From contig CAMCMB010000006.1 in assembly GCA_945875845.1 (NCBI GenBank), forward strand, positions 1 through 64,000: a DNA stretch of 64,000 nucleotides. Reading direction: 5' to 3'. The number at the start of each line of letters is the position of its first letter. Positions within the stretch are counted from its first letter, which is position 1. A program made the translations under genes and the position numbers. Source of the stretch: Pirellula staleyi DSM 6068. GTDB lineage: Bacteria > Planctomycetota > Planctomycetia > Pirellulales > Pirellulaceae. This document shows positions 49,601 through 57,701 of the stretch, piece by piece. A model generated the notes under the pieces. It had not been told where the DNA came from. It saw only the letters and a program-made list of their open reading frames with translations, and ran no database searches.

Positions 49601-50264
49601 CGTAGAGTTGATAGGGAGAGTCACCCACAAGTCTCGTCACAGTGCGGTTGGACATCAATTGGACGAGTTGTCTTGCGACCAAATCCTGATCCGTGAAATA
49701 GGGAATCAGATGAGGACTTTTGTCCGCGATAACGAACAGCTCGCCGTTCCAACGCCGGCGCTCAACGCGAGGTAGCCGATGAATAAACTCACGCTGCGCG
49801 ATAGAACGGACCAGTTTCTTGATGTCGATTCGGTGACTTTGTCGGAACGGGTCCAAGATAGAATGCAATCGTGGACCAATCCTTCGCCAGCTTTGTATTG
49901 GCTGATAGCTCGGCACTTGAGCAGGCGGACGCGACCATTTCCAATCGCGGCGCGATTCCTTCGAATCAACGCGTTGTGACGGTTGTGCTAGACGTTGTTC
50001 GTAGGTGATGGTCAACCACAGATTAATATTAACAATGTCATTTGGATAGATTGACGACTCAAGTCGATTATCATTCTGCGGAGCAACTTGATCTTGCAGT
50101 ACCAAAGGCGTGACGACCTGTTTTTGAATCACGTTTTGCCGAAGCTCGAGACCGAGCTGCGAGGCAACGAGTGACACCATTTCATCGCGCCCCGTGGCCA
50201 TCGCGCGCAATAGGTCGGCGCGCGCAAGGATGGAACGCCCGGCTGGTGGAGTCTGAGGGATCAC
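46611..50264 (-). CDS. Large conflict-system protein: vWA-like N-terminal region + two FGE-like domains
   Basis: 1217 residues from a GTG whose last bases overlap the stop of the MoxR gene (GTGA), implying translational coupling. Residues about 160-300 (WNGELFVIADKSPHLIPYF, GCRVLVLGDLGALLSNGTG, CELLALVPCS) look like a degenerate vWA/Rossmann-like domain. Helical stretch to about 590. FGE-like domain 1 at about 605-830 (MRWIRAGTFRMGSP to LLSSAS), a PSEMAE repeat linker (18-bp DNA repeat at 47733-47774), FGE-like domain 2 at about 937-1192 (LRWIPPGRFQMGSP; GNVWEWCEDWY). The cysteines needed for sulfatase activation are not in the expected places, so these domains may bind peptides, nucleotides or DNA. 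Related vWA-FGE proteins accompany MoxR ATPases in bacterial conflict loci; role here is inference. Confidence 0.75.
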   Translation of the reverse strand: MIPQTPPAGRSILARADLLRAMATGRDEMVSLVASQLGLELRQNVIQKQVVTPLVLQDQVAPQNDNRLESSIYPNDIVNINLWLTITYEQRLAQPSQRVDSKESRRDWKWSRPPAQVPSYQPIQSWRRIGPRLHSILDPFRQSHRIDIKKLVRSIAQREFIHRLPRVERRRWNGELFVIADKSPHLIPYFTDQDLVARQLVQLMSNRTVTRLVGDSPYQLYEKNSVQDGHGDEMTMRQPNVGCRVLVLGDLGALLSNGTGWQTWHAWGQEMKQQGCELLALVPCSVRRLPRALLNLFTVQSWQGNEIDDVRNEIQRDQLVEKILTLAAPADRLEPGLLRDLRQLLPEAADVSVESDVWMSPLLSSNHPVAATIDRQVAKARLRPGFESLPNDLRRKALAVIRSWRKILELSPEVWLVEFLNLSDSSRSLVLESESDLEDARALIRKFDEEFDSQSPVDGLKEYAKRLTRRASDAYAMEDKEVGLILRKFRTLLNPDMEIHAASDPIELPAGDRVSRFGIFADEKLLEIQSENAELSAIRLTQSIASSNAIFEVNVLESWTEETFWKAGAKPDFVSAFGRDQYGAWFEFQVPGLDTQRVVTQRMRWIRAGTFRMGSPDDEPERRDNEVLHQVTLTRGFWLADTVCTQALWTAVMGENQSQFQGDERPAEGVSYDDVLKFCSSLGKQIPGLMPQMPTEAQWEYACRAGTQTPFSFGSTISTDQANFNGNYPYNGAPKGLSRGETKSVKDLPCNSWGLYQMHGNVWEWCSDWYTESLSESQVDPTGPSKGTLRVFRGGGYWFTSDLCRSAGRGRNSPGTRLDSIGFRLLSSASAEPSEMAEPSEMAEVPVAEQGSEPTRLGAADEFFREFRVRVGDQEPAELEIVQATTIRVVSNLEAVELQRLTKPDWAVEFGRDVYGVYGDFELESAKDHSMVQQRLRWIPPGRFQMGSPPEEPGRYPNENLQDVTISEGFWMFDAPCSQRLWTAIMDDNPSHFLDTERPVESVDWAQAKEFAARLNRALKAHTFQLPTEAQWEYACRAGTSTAIYTGTLEIIGNANAPALDPIAWYGGNSGHKFDLEQSEDIGNVGWLSNKQFPFTHAGTRRIKQKAPNPWGLYDMLGNVWEWCEDWYAQKPEGASVDPSGPDSGWLRVMRGGGWIYDAAFVRSACRLAGGPGSRDGHLGFRLLSSASPAKSRAVAERVVGSRRIPRDEAGENQRTK
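47733..47774. repeat. 18-bp tandem repeat inside the large FGE gene
   Basis: ctccgccatctcgcttgg twice plus a partial third unit; encodes the repeated Pro-Ser-Glu-Met-Ala-Glu linker between the two FGE-like domains. Confidence 0.9.
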
Positions 50265-51256
50265 AACTCAGCTCCGCTCGACTTTTTAAACACGAAGCGA
50301 GAAATCTGGTCTGAAATTTCTGCGTAGACCGTGTCACGATCTCCTTTTCGTTTACTGGCGAGATTGACCATCGCCCGCAGGAAATCGAGATACTCCGCTT
50401 GTCCTGGCTTGGGTGATTGGTTACCCAAGATGGCTGCTTTTCGATCGTTCAGAAGTAGATTGGCGGCGATTCGAAGCTGCGCCTGCGGAATCGAATCTTT
50501 GAAGTGAGCATTCCCTCGGTCGACCAAGAAATTGACGAATTTGTCGTGGTCTGCTGATTCGAGATCCTCGCCGTTGGGTTGCACACAGTCCGGCATACGC
50601 AGATGCAAAACGAAACACCGACGCATAAACGCATCCGGGAGTACGCGTTCCTCGTTGGTGGTGACGACAATCAGTGGGGACTCGACTTCGGATTGCATCA
50701 CAATGGGCTCAGTCCACCCGTGGGGCATAAACTGACGGGTTCCAAATGCTTCCAGTAAGCCGTTTGGGACATCCGAATCTGCTTTATCGATTTCGTCAAT
50801 CAAAACCACAACGCCTCGTGATTGTGTCCAACCCTGCGGGATCTTTGGCAGTTGAGTCGGTGACTGCAGTCGCTCGGTGGCCGACTCCCAATCGATGGCC
50901 CACCAAATCGGACCTGGCCGAACAAACTTCCGGACGTCGATCTCTCTTCGCAACTCGTCCCGGTCTTGGTAGAGACTGGCAGCGACTTGCGCTTCTGCAA
51001 GCCGTTGTACTGCGTCAAAGGTCCACATGAGATCTTGCGATTCTGTGTTCGAATCGACCGCAAATGTGATGATGGGTCGCTCAAGCATTTTCGCGGCTGC
51101 ATACGCTAATTGCGTCTTGCCGATGCCCGGTTCGCCACGAACTAGCAATGGTCGATTCGCAGCCAGCGCGGCTTCGATGGCCCACTGCTGTTCATTGTCC
51201 ATGACGTGCGCAATATGTTCGCCACAATCCGATTCGTTTATCAATACAACGGACAT
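50261..51256 (-). CDS. MoxR-type AAA+ ATPase
   Basis: 331 residues from the ATG at 51256; the frame extends 22 codons into the preceding gene but the junction TGA-T-ATG and the protein start argue for this site. Walker A GEPGIGKT at 41-48, Walker B VLIDEID at 151-157, sensor-1-like VVTTNEERVLP, and the arginine finger region FMRRCFVLHL. The block ESQDLMWTFDAVQRLAEAQ between them is typical of MoxR ATPases in vWA/conflict operons. Such ATPases remodel a partner protein when switched by a vWA-type partner. Its stop overlaps the start of the vWA/FGE-like gene, so they are probably made in fixed ratio. Confidence 0.9.
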   Translation of the reverse strand: MSVVLINESDCGEHIAHVMDNEQQWAIEAALAANRPLLVRGEPGIGKTQLAYAAAKMLERPIITFAVDSNTESQDLMWTFDAVQRLAEAQVAASLYQDRDELRREIDVRKFVRPGPIWWAIDWESATERLQSPTQLPKIPQGWTQSRGVVVLIDEIDKADSDVPNGLLEAFGTRQFMPHGWTEPIVMQSEVESPLIVVTTNEERVLPDAFMRRCFVLHLRMPDCVQPNGEDLESADHDKFVNFLVDRGNAHFKDSIPQAQLRIAANLLLNDRKAAILGNQSPKPGQAEYLDFLRAMVNLASKRKGDRDTVYAEISDQISRFVFKKSSGAEL

Positions 51257-51257
51257 A

Positions 51258-52493
51258 TCAACCCTTAGGTGAAAAGAAGTCTCTGATTTGCTTGAACTGT
51301 TCCACGACGTAGTAGTTTTCATCGGATTCTACGTTCACGCATCCAACCAGCAATATAACATCCGTTAATTCCTGCTTTAGTTTTTTCAGAGCTGCAGGAT
51401 TCGGCGAATCGGAAAACAGCACGCACAAATGAACGCCCTTTTCCTTTTGCACTCGAAGCGCCGCTTTTACTGCACCAACATTTTGAGGTCTGTTTAAGAA
51501 CACCGCGAGCCCTTTCACAAACACGTCTACGATGTCGAGTCCAGCGACGCCCAGTTCGGGCGGCTCGGGTAAGGCTGCGGCAAAATCGCGTCCGGAACGC
51601 AAATCCGTCGACGAGAGTTTTTTCCATGTATTTAGTTCGTTTCCGTCAACTGGAACACCATGGATAAGTCCGACAACGGCTTTCGCAACCAGCGGTTCTT
51701 TTGTATCAATCTCCGCAAAGTGCATTTCAGAATCATGGATCGTGGCGTAAATCGACGAAAGGTTTTTCGCAGTCAAACAAATAGGCGCGAGGACTTCCGC
51801 GAGTGCAAGAAAGCATCGCTTGTGGTGAATCGCGCGCGGGGGTTCGATCGTATACTCCCGATCAACGCAATTGATTAGAAACCGCATCGGTTCTGTTGAT
51901 TCGATGATTCGGCGTGCGAGTTGCGGCGGGGATGGACTGTCCGTGATCTTGTTAAATTCGATGATCGACGCTTGAGCTTCCGGACATTCCGCCAATAGTC
52001 GGTTAGCAATCGGAATCAATTGTTCCTTTCCAACTGCTGGGTCGAAGTCGGGTCGAGTTGGCTTAACTTCGTCGACCACGACGGGCTCAACAGCTGTACT
52101 GATGTTGGTTGGCGGACGGACATTTTTAGGGAGCGAAGGCACTACGACGCTTGACAGGGATGTGACGCTTACGTCCGTCTCCAACGGATCACCAACACTT
52201 ACTGCATTCACCACCTCTAACACGGTTGAATGAATTGCCGCGACGCTGTGATCCGCGAGCAAATCCTCACACAGTTTCTGGAGTACTCTTGCGGTTGTAA
52301 GCTTCTCAAGCGCTTCCTGCCAAATATCATCTGCCGCGGCTGACTTGTTCAGCAGAATTTCATTTGAGCATTTCTTGCAACGAAGCTCGATGGCATTGGC
52401 ACGGTCGATGGTTTGAAACAGCGTCCTATGAAACTTTTTCGCCAGCGGATAATCCCATGGAAACTTAAAGGCGTCAAAAAACGGATGACTCAT
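51258..52493 (-). CDS. Adaptor-like protein sharing an N-terminal domain with the adjacent trypsin
   Basis: 411 residues. Residues about 10-105 align with the start of the trypsin gene upstream: FPWDYPLAKKFHRTL here, FPWHDPVAQELHRLL there, then helices with W and L in matching positions (AADDIWQEALEKLTTA against AAVFLWKDILDAAATG). A variable Val/Pro/Thr-rich linker follows (about 110-150), then a C-terminal domain of unknown fold (LAECPEAQASIIEFNK; CVLFSDSPNPAALKKLKQEL at the end). No enzyme motif seen. One base separates it from the MoxR gene. It could act as an effector-associated or sensing partner; that is inference. Confidence 0.65.
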   Translation of the reverse strand: MSHPFFDAFKFPWDYPLAKKFHRTLFQTIDRANAIELRCKKCSNEILLNKSAAADDIWQEALEKLTTARVLQKLCEDLLADHSVAAIHSTVLEVVNAVSVGDPLETDVSVTSLSSVVVPSLPKNVRPPTNISTAVEPVVVDEVKPTRPDFDPAVGKEQLIPIANRLLAECPEAQASIIEFNKITDSPSPPQLARRIIESTEPMRFLINCVDREYTIEPPRAIHHKRCFLALAEVLAPICLTAKNLSSIYATIHDSEMHFAEIDTKEPLVAKAVVGLIHGVPVDGNELNTWKKLSSTDLRSGRDFAAALPEPPELGVAGLDIVDVFVKGLAVFLNRPQNVGAVKAALRVQKEKGVHLCVLFSDSPNPAALKKLKQELTDVILLVGCVNVESDENYYVVEQFKQIRDFFSPKG

Positions 52494-52527
52494 TTCGAAC
52501 CCTTCGTTGCATCGGGAATTGCTTCAC

Positions 52528-53616
52528 TTAGATCAATGTAATCCCAGCGGTATGTAGGCCGGACACAATTTGATTCACGTGGACACCTTCATTCTTCTTG
52601 ACGGGCGGCTTACCGATGGCCGTTTGCGGCGTTCCACCCGCGCGATGGAGAGCTATCAACCGACCCTCGGAGTCGAAAACCGGTGAACCAGACGATCCAG
52701 GTTGGGTGTCGGTCAAATAGTATACAAAGCGTGTTGTCACTTGTGATATTTGATTTCGAATAAAGCCCAGTCGCTTCCGCGTACCACCAGGATGCTGAAC
52801 AATGTAGGCCGGTTGCCCTTCCACGGGTGTGGCAGGCAGCAAAGGAATGACGTTCCAAGCGTCTTCTAAAAGGTCAACGGTACGAATGACGGCCCAATCG
52901 TCGGCCTGACTCCCGACAATGCTGGCCGCGTCGCCACATATCGGCTTGCCTGCCCGCAGCGAACCATCCGCGTTCTGCTCGTACTCAAATTCCGCCGCAA
53001 CTGTGTCGGCTGGCTTACCTGACGTCGGATTGTGCAACACGTGCCAGTTGGTAAGCAACGTTTTTTGGCCGATTCGAAATCCGGTGCCAGCCATTTGCAT
53101 ACCCGGGAATCCTACCGTCAGCTTACAGACGCCCGAAGAAAGTTCGGCAAGCTTGCTAAGCGTCATAATGAGCGTTGGAATCTGACCGGTCGAAATCGTC
53201 AAATCGTCATAGTACAGAAGCGCCTCAGGTTCGCTAACGACATCACTCGCACCCAGGAAAGTGTTCGTATCCTTAGGAGACATGTCTGAGGTGAACGTGA
53301 TATTGCGATCATCGAGCAAGTCGATGAAGAACCCTTTATTCGGGTGTTGTTCCGTTATATGCTGGTTGGCGATAACAACAAGCTGACGCGTCAAAGCCCC
53401 GGTTGCCGCCGCATCCAAAATGTCTTTCCAAAGAAAAACGGCTGCTTGCTGCTGCCAAATCACTCCCATATCGATGCCCGCCTTAACGGCTAACAAAGTT
53501 GCTTGCTGGGGGGTCGGGAAAAGAAGATAGAGCAAACGATGCAGCTCTTGTGCAACAGGATCGTGCCACGGAAACGGAAAACCAAAGATTACACACATGA
53601 GAATTTGCGATCTCAT
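52528..53616 (-). CDS. Trypsin-like serine protease with N-terminal effector-associated-like domain
   Basis: 362 residues from the ATG at 53616; starts at 53598 (ATG) or 53700 (TTG) remain possible. The N-terminal helical domain (FPWHDPVAQELHRLLYLL) matches the neighbouring gene, making it a shared adaptor. The protease domain has the full triad: H192 in LLTNWHVLHNP, D240 in DDWAVIRT, S309 in TQPGSSGSPVF. No signal peptide, so cytoplasmic. First gene of the four-gene minus-strand operon. The fold and shared adaptor fit a protease effector held near the MoxR/FGE proteins; this role is inference. Confidence 0.85.
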   Translation of the reverse strand: MRSQILMCVIFGFPFPWHDPVAQELHRLLYLLFPTPQQATLLAVKAGIDMGVIWQQQAAVFLWKDILDAAATGALTRQLVVIANQHITEQHPNKGFFIDLLDDRNITFTSDMSPKDTNTFLGASDVVSEPEALLYYDDLTISTGQIPTLIMTLSKLAELSSGVCKLTVGFPGMQMAGTGFRIGQKTLLTNWHVLHNPTSGKPADTVAAEFEYEQNADGSLRAGKPICGDAASIVGSQADDWAVIRTVDLLEDAWNVIPLLPATPVEGQPAYIVQHPGGTRKRLGFIRNQISQVTTRFVYYLTDTQPGSSGSPVFDSEGRLIALHRAGGTPQTAIGKPPVKKNEGVHVNQIVSGLHTAGITLI

Positions 53617-54066
53617 AAAGTACAAGCTTAACTCATTCGCATAGTCTTGCGACCATTGGACAATTCCATTCGAAATTCGGAGGAGTGCAATATCATACAA
53701 TGTGACACGGCATTAGGTGTTGCGAAGCCTACCTGGACAAGTCAAATGCAATTGATTTAAGCGAGTATTTCTTAAAAACGCAGGGGAACCACTACTCTTC
53801 GGTACGGAGGTTGCGCATGGACGTTGCGATTGAACCTTCGTTCTAAGTTCGCGCTGCCCATACGGGGGGTGCGGTTCGTTCGTTTCTAGTTCCCTTAGGC
53901 GATAGCGAATTTCGGCTAAGGCAATCGTATACAATTGAATGCTGATTCATCCTTGTGATTCAATGAGTCGGCTGGCAGATGAATCGCCTTGTGATAGTAG
54001 TTCTCGATCCGTTCGCCTCATAGAATCGCTTTCCTTGCGACCCATCTAGAAAATCGGAGCCCCTCC
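53617..54066. other. Divergent intergenic region of the conflict-like locus
   Basis: About 450 bp between the minus-strand operon and the plus-strand protease-nuclease gene. It should hold promoters for both. No hairpin, repeat or operator stood out; the short frame at 53713-53934 has no conserved features. Ribosome site ggag at 54056 for the plus-strand gene. Confidence 0.4.
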
Positions 54067-56235
54067 ATGAATTCTTCTAAGTCGGACAAGCTGATTGCAA
54101 TGCTCAAGCAAGTCTCCCCCTCGGGAGACATTTCGAGATTCGCTCAAATTAGTCATGACGAAATAGCCAGCTTCGAATCCGTTGGCTCAGAACAACTTGC
54201 AGAGCAGTATCTTGAGGCCATTGACACTGGCATCAAGTCGATCGAACGAAACAAGCCTCTTTCAGAAATCGAGCAGTACACCTTGGAAGCAATTGTGCTT
54301 CCAAAGGGTCGACCTGTCGTCGATGTTATTAATGATACTTACGGAAAACCTGGCTCGCCATGGGAACACCTTGGACGAGGTGCTATCAAGACGAATATCA
54401 CAAACGCCATTCCGTCGATCGGGCGAATTGAACTTCCCGAGCATCCTCAGATCCCGTTCGGTGGTACTGGCTTCGTTGTCGGCAAAGACCTACTCATGAC
54501 CAACCGACACGTTGCACAGATCTTTGCAGATGGTCTCGGACTTCGACAACTCACCTTTAAGACAGGAGCTAAATCAGCCGTCAACTTTGTCGAGGAAGTG
54601 AAACCTCGCGAGTCAACTCCTTTGGAAGTCCGAGAAATCGTGATGATCCACCCCCACTGGGACATGGCATTGCTAAGAGTTGACGGCTTACTTCCTGACC
54701 ATCCTGTCTTGAAGTTAAGTACGGACTTCCCTGATGACTTAGTCGAAAACGAAATTGCAGTGATCGGTTACCCTGCTCAAGATGCTCGTAATGATTTTCA
54801 GCTGCAAATGGACATTTTTCGTCGAAAGTTTAACGTCAAGCGTATGCAGCCCGGAAAGCTACGTGCGCGCCAGTGGATCGTCGACGGTTTTCGCAATCGT
54901 GTTCAGCCTCTTGCTCATGACGCTTCAACACTGGGAGGCAACTCCGGGAGCGCCGTGATTGATGTCAAGTCCGGAAACGTGGTCGGATTGCATTTTAGCG
55001 GTCGGTACCTAGTTGCGAACTTTTGCGTTCCAATGTACGAGTTGGCGCGAGACCCTCGTGTTGTCGATTGTGGCGTCAACTTTCGAGGTACCGTCCCACC
55101 CACATCGGAATGGGATGACAAATGGGATGAGGCGGAGCGTGTTAAACCCTCATCGAAAACAACAACGCCGAAAACCTCAACCACAACTTCATCAACGGTT
55201 ACAAAGACTGGCAACCAAACGACGATTACTGTGCCGCTCCAAATTACGGTCTCATTCGGTGATTCGTCAATCGCAGTTCAGCAATCGGTTGCTTCGGATG
55301 GAGCAGCAGAACAAGAGGGACTCAAGATACCCGTTATTCACCCAGGTCTAAACCGTCGCAAGGGTTATGATCCTGCGTTTTTGGACTTAGATGATGCTGA
55401 GATTGCGTTGCCCAAGATGACTTCGGCAGGAAAACATGTCGTTGCGAAGTTGGAAAGCGGATCGCCGTTACTCAATTACCACCATTTCTCGGTTGTCATG
55501 CACAAAGAACGTCGTTTGGCACTTTTCACGGCGTCGAATGTCGATTGGCGGAAAAATAGTCGAATTGTCAATGGAACGAAGCCGTCTCGAAAGGAACTTA
55601 CAGGGCTAGGAAAAAATGACATCGAGCAGTGGGTTACTGATCCTCGCATCCCAGAAGATCATCAATTGCCAGATATCTTCTTCACCAAAGATCGGGCCTC
55701 GTTCGACAAGGGACACTTGGTACGTCGTGACGATGTTTGTTGGGGCAAATCCTTTGAAGATATTCAAAAAGGGAATGGCGATACATACCATACGACCAAT
55801 TGCTCGCCTCAAGTAAAGGGATTCAATCAAGCAACTCAAGGGGAAGACAACTGGGGCGATCTCGAGGTTCTTATCGAAAAGCAAACGAAGGCGGAGAAGG
55901 CGATCGTTTTTGCTGGCCCCGTCTTCACCGATGAAGATCCAGTCTTCAAGGGTGTGAACAAACATGGCAATGTGGAGATCCTCATCCCGCAAAGCTACTG
56001 GAAGATTATCGTAACCAAGGGAGACGATGGACCTCAAGCATTTGGTTTTGTCCTAGAACAAGAGCTCCATGGTGTTTCGTGGGAAATGGCAGTGCCCGAA
56101 CCCTGGAAACAGTTCATGCGCCCCATTTCCGAAATCGAAGATCTACTTGGAGGACTAGCCAAGCTTAACGACCTGATCGATTATGATCAGTACGAATCCG
56201 CCGAAGGCATTCGCATTCGCAAGTCGCTCAAATAG
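54067..56235 (+). CDS. Trypsin-like protease fused to DNA/RNA non-specific endonuclease
   Basis: 722 residues, no signal peptide. Residues 65-130 form a module (LEAIVLPKGRPVVDVIND, SIGRIELPE) also found in the trypsin at 59005. Protease triad H148 (MTNRHVAQI), D199 (HWDMALLRV), S293 (LGGNSGSAVI). After a Thr/Ser/Lys-rich linker (about 350-410) comes a NUC1 endonuclease with DKGHLVRRDD (catalytic H550) and TTNCSPQVKGFNQ plus the metal-site NxxPQ...FNQ...W pattern. Such a fusion would let proteolysis, or a bound partner, control the nuclease. Start chosen at 54067 with ggag seven bases upstream. Fusion architecture is well supported; target is unknown. Confidence 0.9.
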   Translation: MNSSKSDKLIAMLKQVSPSGDISRFAQISHDEIASFESVGSEQLAEQYLEAIDTGIKSIERNKPLSEIEQYTLEAIVLPKGRPVVDVINDTYGKPGSPWEHLGRGAIKTNITNAIPSIGRIELPEHPQIPFGGTGFVVGKDLLMTNRHVAQIFADGLGLRQLTFKTGAKSAVNFVEEVKPRESTPLEVREIVMIHPHWDMALLRVDGLLPDHPVLKLSTDFPDDLVENEIAVIGYPAQDARNDFQLQMDIFRRKFNVKRMQPGKLRARQWIVDGFRNRVQPLAHDASTLGGNSGSAVIDVKSGNVVGLHFSGRYLVANFCVPMYELARDPRVVDCGVNFRGTVPPTSEWDDKWDEAERVKPSSKTTTPKTSTTTSSTVTKTGNQTTITVPLQITVSFGDSSIAVQQSVASDGAAEQEGLKIPVIHPGLNRRKGYDPAFLDLDDAEIALPKMTSAGKHVVAKLESGSPLLNYHHFSVVMHKERRLALFTASNVDWRKNSRIVNGTKPSRKELTGLGKNDIEQWVTDPRIPEDHQLPDIFFTKDRASFDKGHLVRRDDVCWGKSFEDIQKGNGDTYHTTNCSPQVKGFNQATQGEDNWGDLEVLIEKQTKAEKAIVFAGPVFTDEDPVFKGVNKHGNVEILIPQSYWKIIVTKGDDGPQAFGFVLEQELHGVSWEMAVPEPWKQFMRPISEIEDLLGGLAKLNDLIDYDQYESAEGIRIRKSLK

Positions 56236-56246
56236 GGAATTGAAAA

Positions 56247-57701
56247 TTGATCAAATGCTCTTCATCCGTTGTATTGTTGGCTTTTTTGACTTCACCGCTA
56301 TACGCTCAAGACACGCCAGGGAACGGGACGCTGATTAATCCACTGGAAAAAACAATCCAAGTTATTGTTCAGCCCAATCAACCAGGAACTGCGGAACGGC
56401 AGTTTCAGATCGCCCCTGGTTCAAGGCTTGATATGATCAATTACGCCTCCTACGATGTGTTCCTTCCATCTGAACGAGTAGTGTATCCGCTGGACGTAAC
56501 GCGACTTGGATCTGGCAACAGTGTTAAGCATTTCTACACGTTTGATTTCGACGGTGGTAAACTAGTCATACGAAGCGGAATTCCTGATCGAATCTTTGAG
56601 AAGGCTTCGAGCGAGGCGGACTCACAAACCACATCCATTCAAGCAAAATGGACGACACGAATTGGGGCCGGAAACAGCGGGTACGCGATCGATCCGGAAC
56701 TTAAACGCCAATGGCTGCTCGAATGGTACGCAGCTTGGATCTTTCAGCAAACGGGTCTCGAATTCGTCATCATCGATTCATCGGACGAACTCCTCCTCGT
56801 CTTCCGAGCTTGCGAAGATAGCGAGTTGTTCCAATCGATTGGTAGGCGAGTCGCCAATCAACTATTCAAGGATGAGCCGGGCAAGCCAACACGAACCCTC
56901 CGCATTTGCTGCAAGGACGAACAGGGATTGACACTTGATATCATCCAAGAAGCTGTCCGTTCAACTCCCGCGAATCCTAAAGCCCTTCCCGAGTTGAAAC
57001 AAGGAACTCTTGATTTGGGACAGTTTTCCGGAGTCGACGATACCGATAGCGATTTGGATCTTCTCGCGAAAGAAGTGCGCAGACTGAACTACCTTCTCTC
57101 GAATTCTCGATTCGGTTTCATCAAGCCTTGGGAGTCGCAATTGAAGCGTTGCCTAAGCATGAAGGCCTGTTTGCTTAACGATCAACCTCACCTGACTGCG
57201 GAAGATCGATGGCTTTTGGAATCGGAACTCAATGGTCGCCTCAGTGCGCTTTATGGCTTTGCTTTTCTCCAATCCAATGGATTGGCAAAGAACCAAGCAT
57301 GGAATCTAGTCGGGCCTCGTCTTCAAGACCTTACGCTGCAATGCTCGTTTACTCAAGACGGCAAGCCGACCGAGTACAAGAAGAAAGTTATCATGTACAC
57401 AGTCCAATCGATTCAATACAACATCGATATTGAATTCGACAAGATTGACAAGATTGAGTCGTTGAAGGTTCGAGGTGCCGGTTGGTGCATCGTTGAGCAG
57501 AAGACGGGAAGGCTCTTTCCCGACAAATGGGTTCTGGTCCCTGAAGGTCTCAATACGTTTCAATGGGAAAAAGGGAAGTACTGCGTTCAAGTCATAAGCA
57601 GCCAAAACAGCAAACAATTTGAGGATTTCTTTGAGCCGATTCCAACCCAAACTTTCAATCGAAAATGGGTCTTCACTCCAAATGGTTGGAGGGCAGATTG
57701 A
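56247..57701 (+). CDS. Exported hypothetical protein in the protease locus
   Basis: 484 residues from a TTG; no ATG or GTG is placed to keep the signal peptide (SVVLLAFLTSPLYAQ) intact, so the TTG is probably real. It begins 11 bp after the protease-nuclease gene, hence same transcript. The beta-rich N-terminal part (TIQVIVQPNQPGTAERQFQI) suggests a small beta-sandwich; the rest is mixed and carries no motif I recognise (YAAWIFQQTGLEFVII is notable for its regular pattern). Its last 29 bp overlap the 3' end of the convergent membrane protease gene. An exported protein alongside cytoplasmic effectors is odd. Confidence 0.7.
   Translation: MIKCSSSVVLLAFLTSPLYAQDTPGNGTLINPLEKTIQVIVQPNQPGTAERQFQIAPGSRLDMINYASYDVFLPSERVVYPLDVTRLGSGNSVKHFYTFDFDGGKLVIRSGIPDRIFEKASSEADSQTTSIQAKWTTRIGAGNSGYAIDPELKRQWLLEWYAAWIFQQTGLEFVIIDSSDELLLVFRACEDSELFQSIGRRVANQLFKDEPGKPTRTLRICCKDEQGLTLDIIQEAVRSTPANPKALPELKQGTLDLGQFSGVDDTDSDLDLLAKEVRRLNYLLSNSRFGFIKPWESQLKRCLSMKACLLNDQPHLTAEDRWLLESELNGRLSALYGFAFLQSNGLAKNQAWNLVGPRLQDLTLQCSFTQDGKPTEYKKKVIMYTVQSIQYNIDIEFDKIDKIESLKVRGAGWCIVEQKTGRLFPDKWVLVPEGLNTFQWEKGKYCVQVISSQNSKQFEDFFEPIPTQTFNRKWVFTPNGWRAD

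Noticed and set aside
53713-53934. Small frame in the divergent promoter region
   Set aside because: No conserved motif and poor start context; more likely regulatory sequence.
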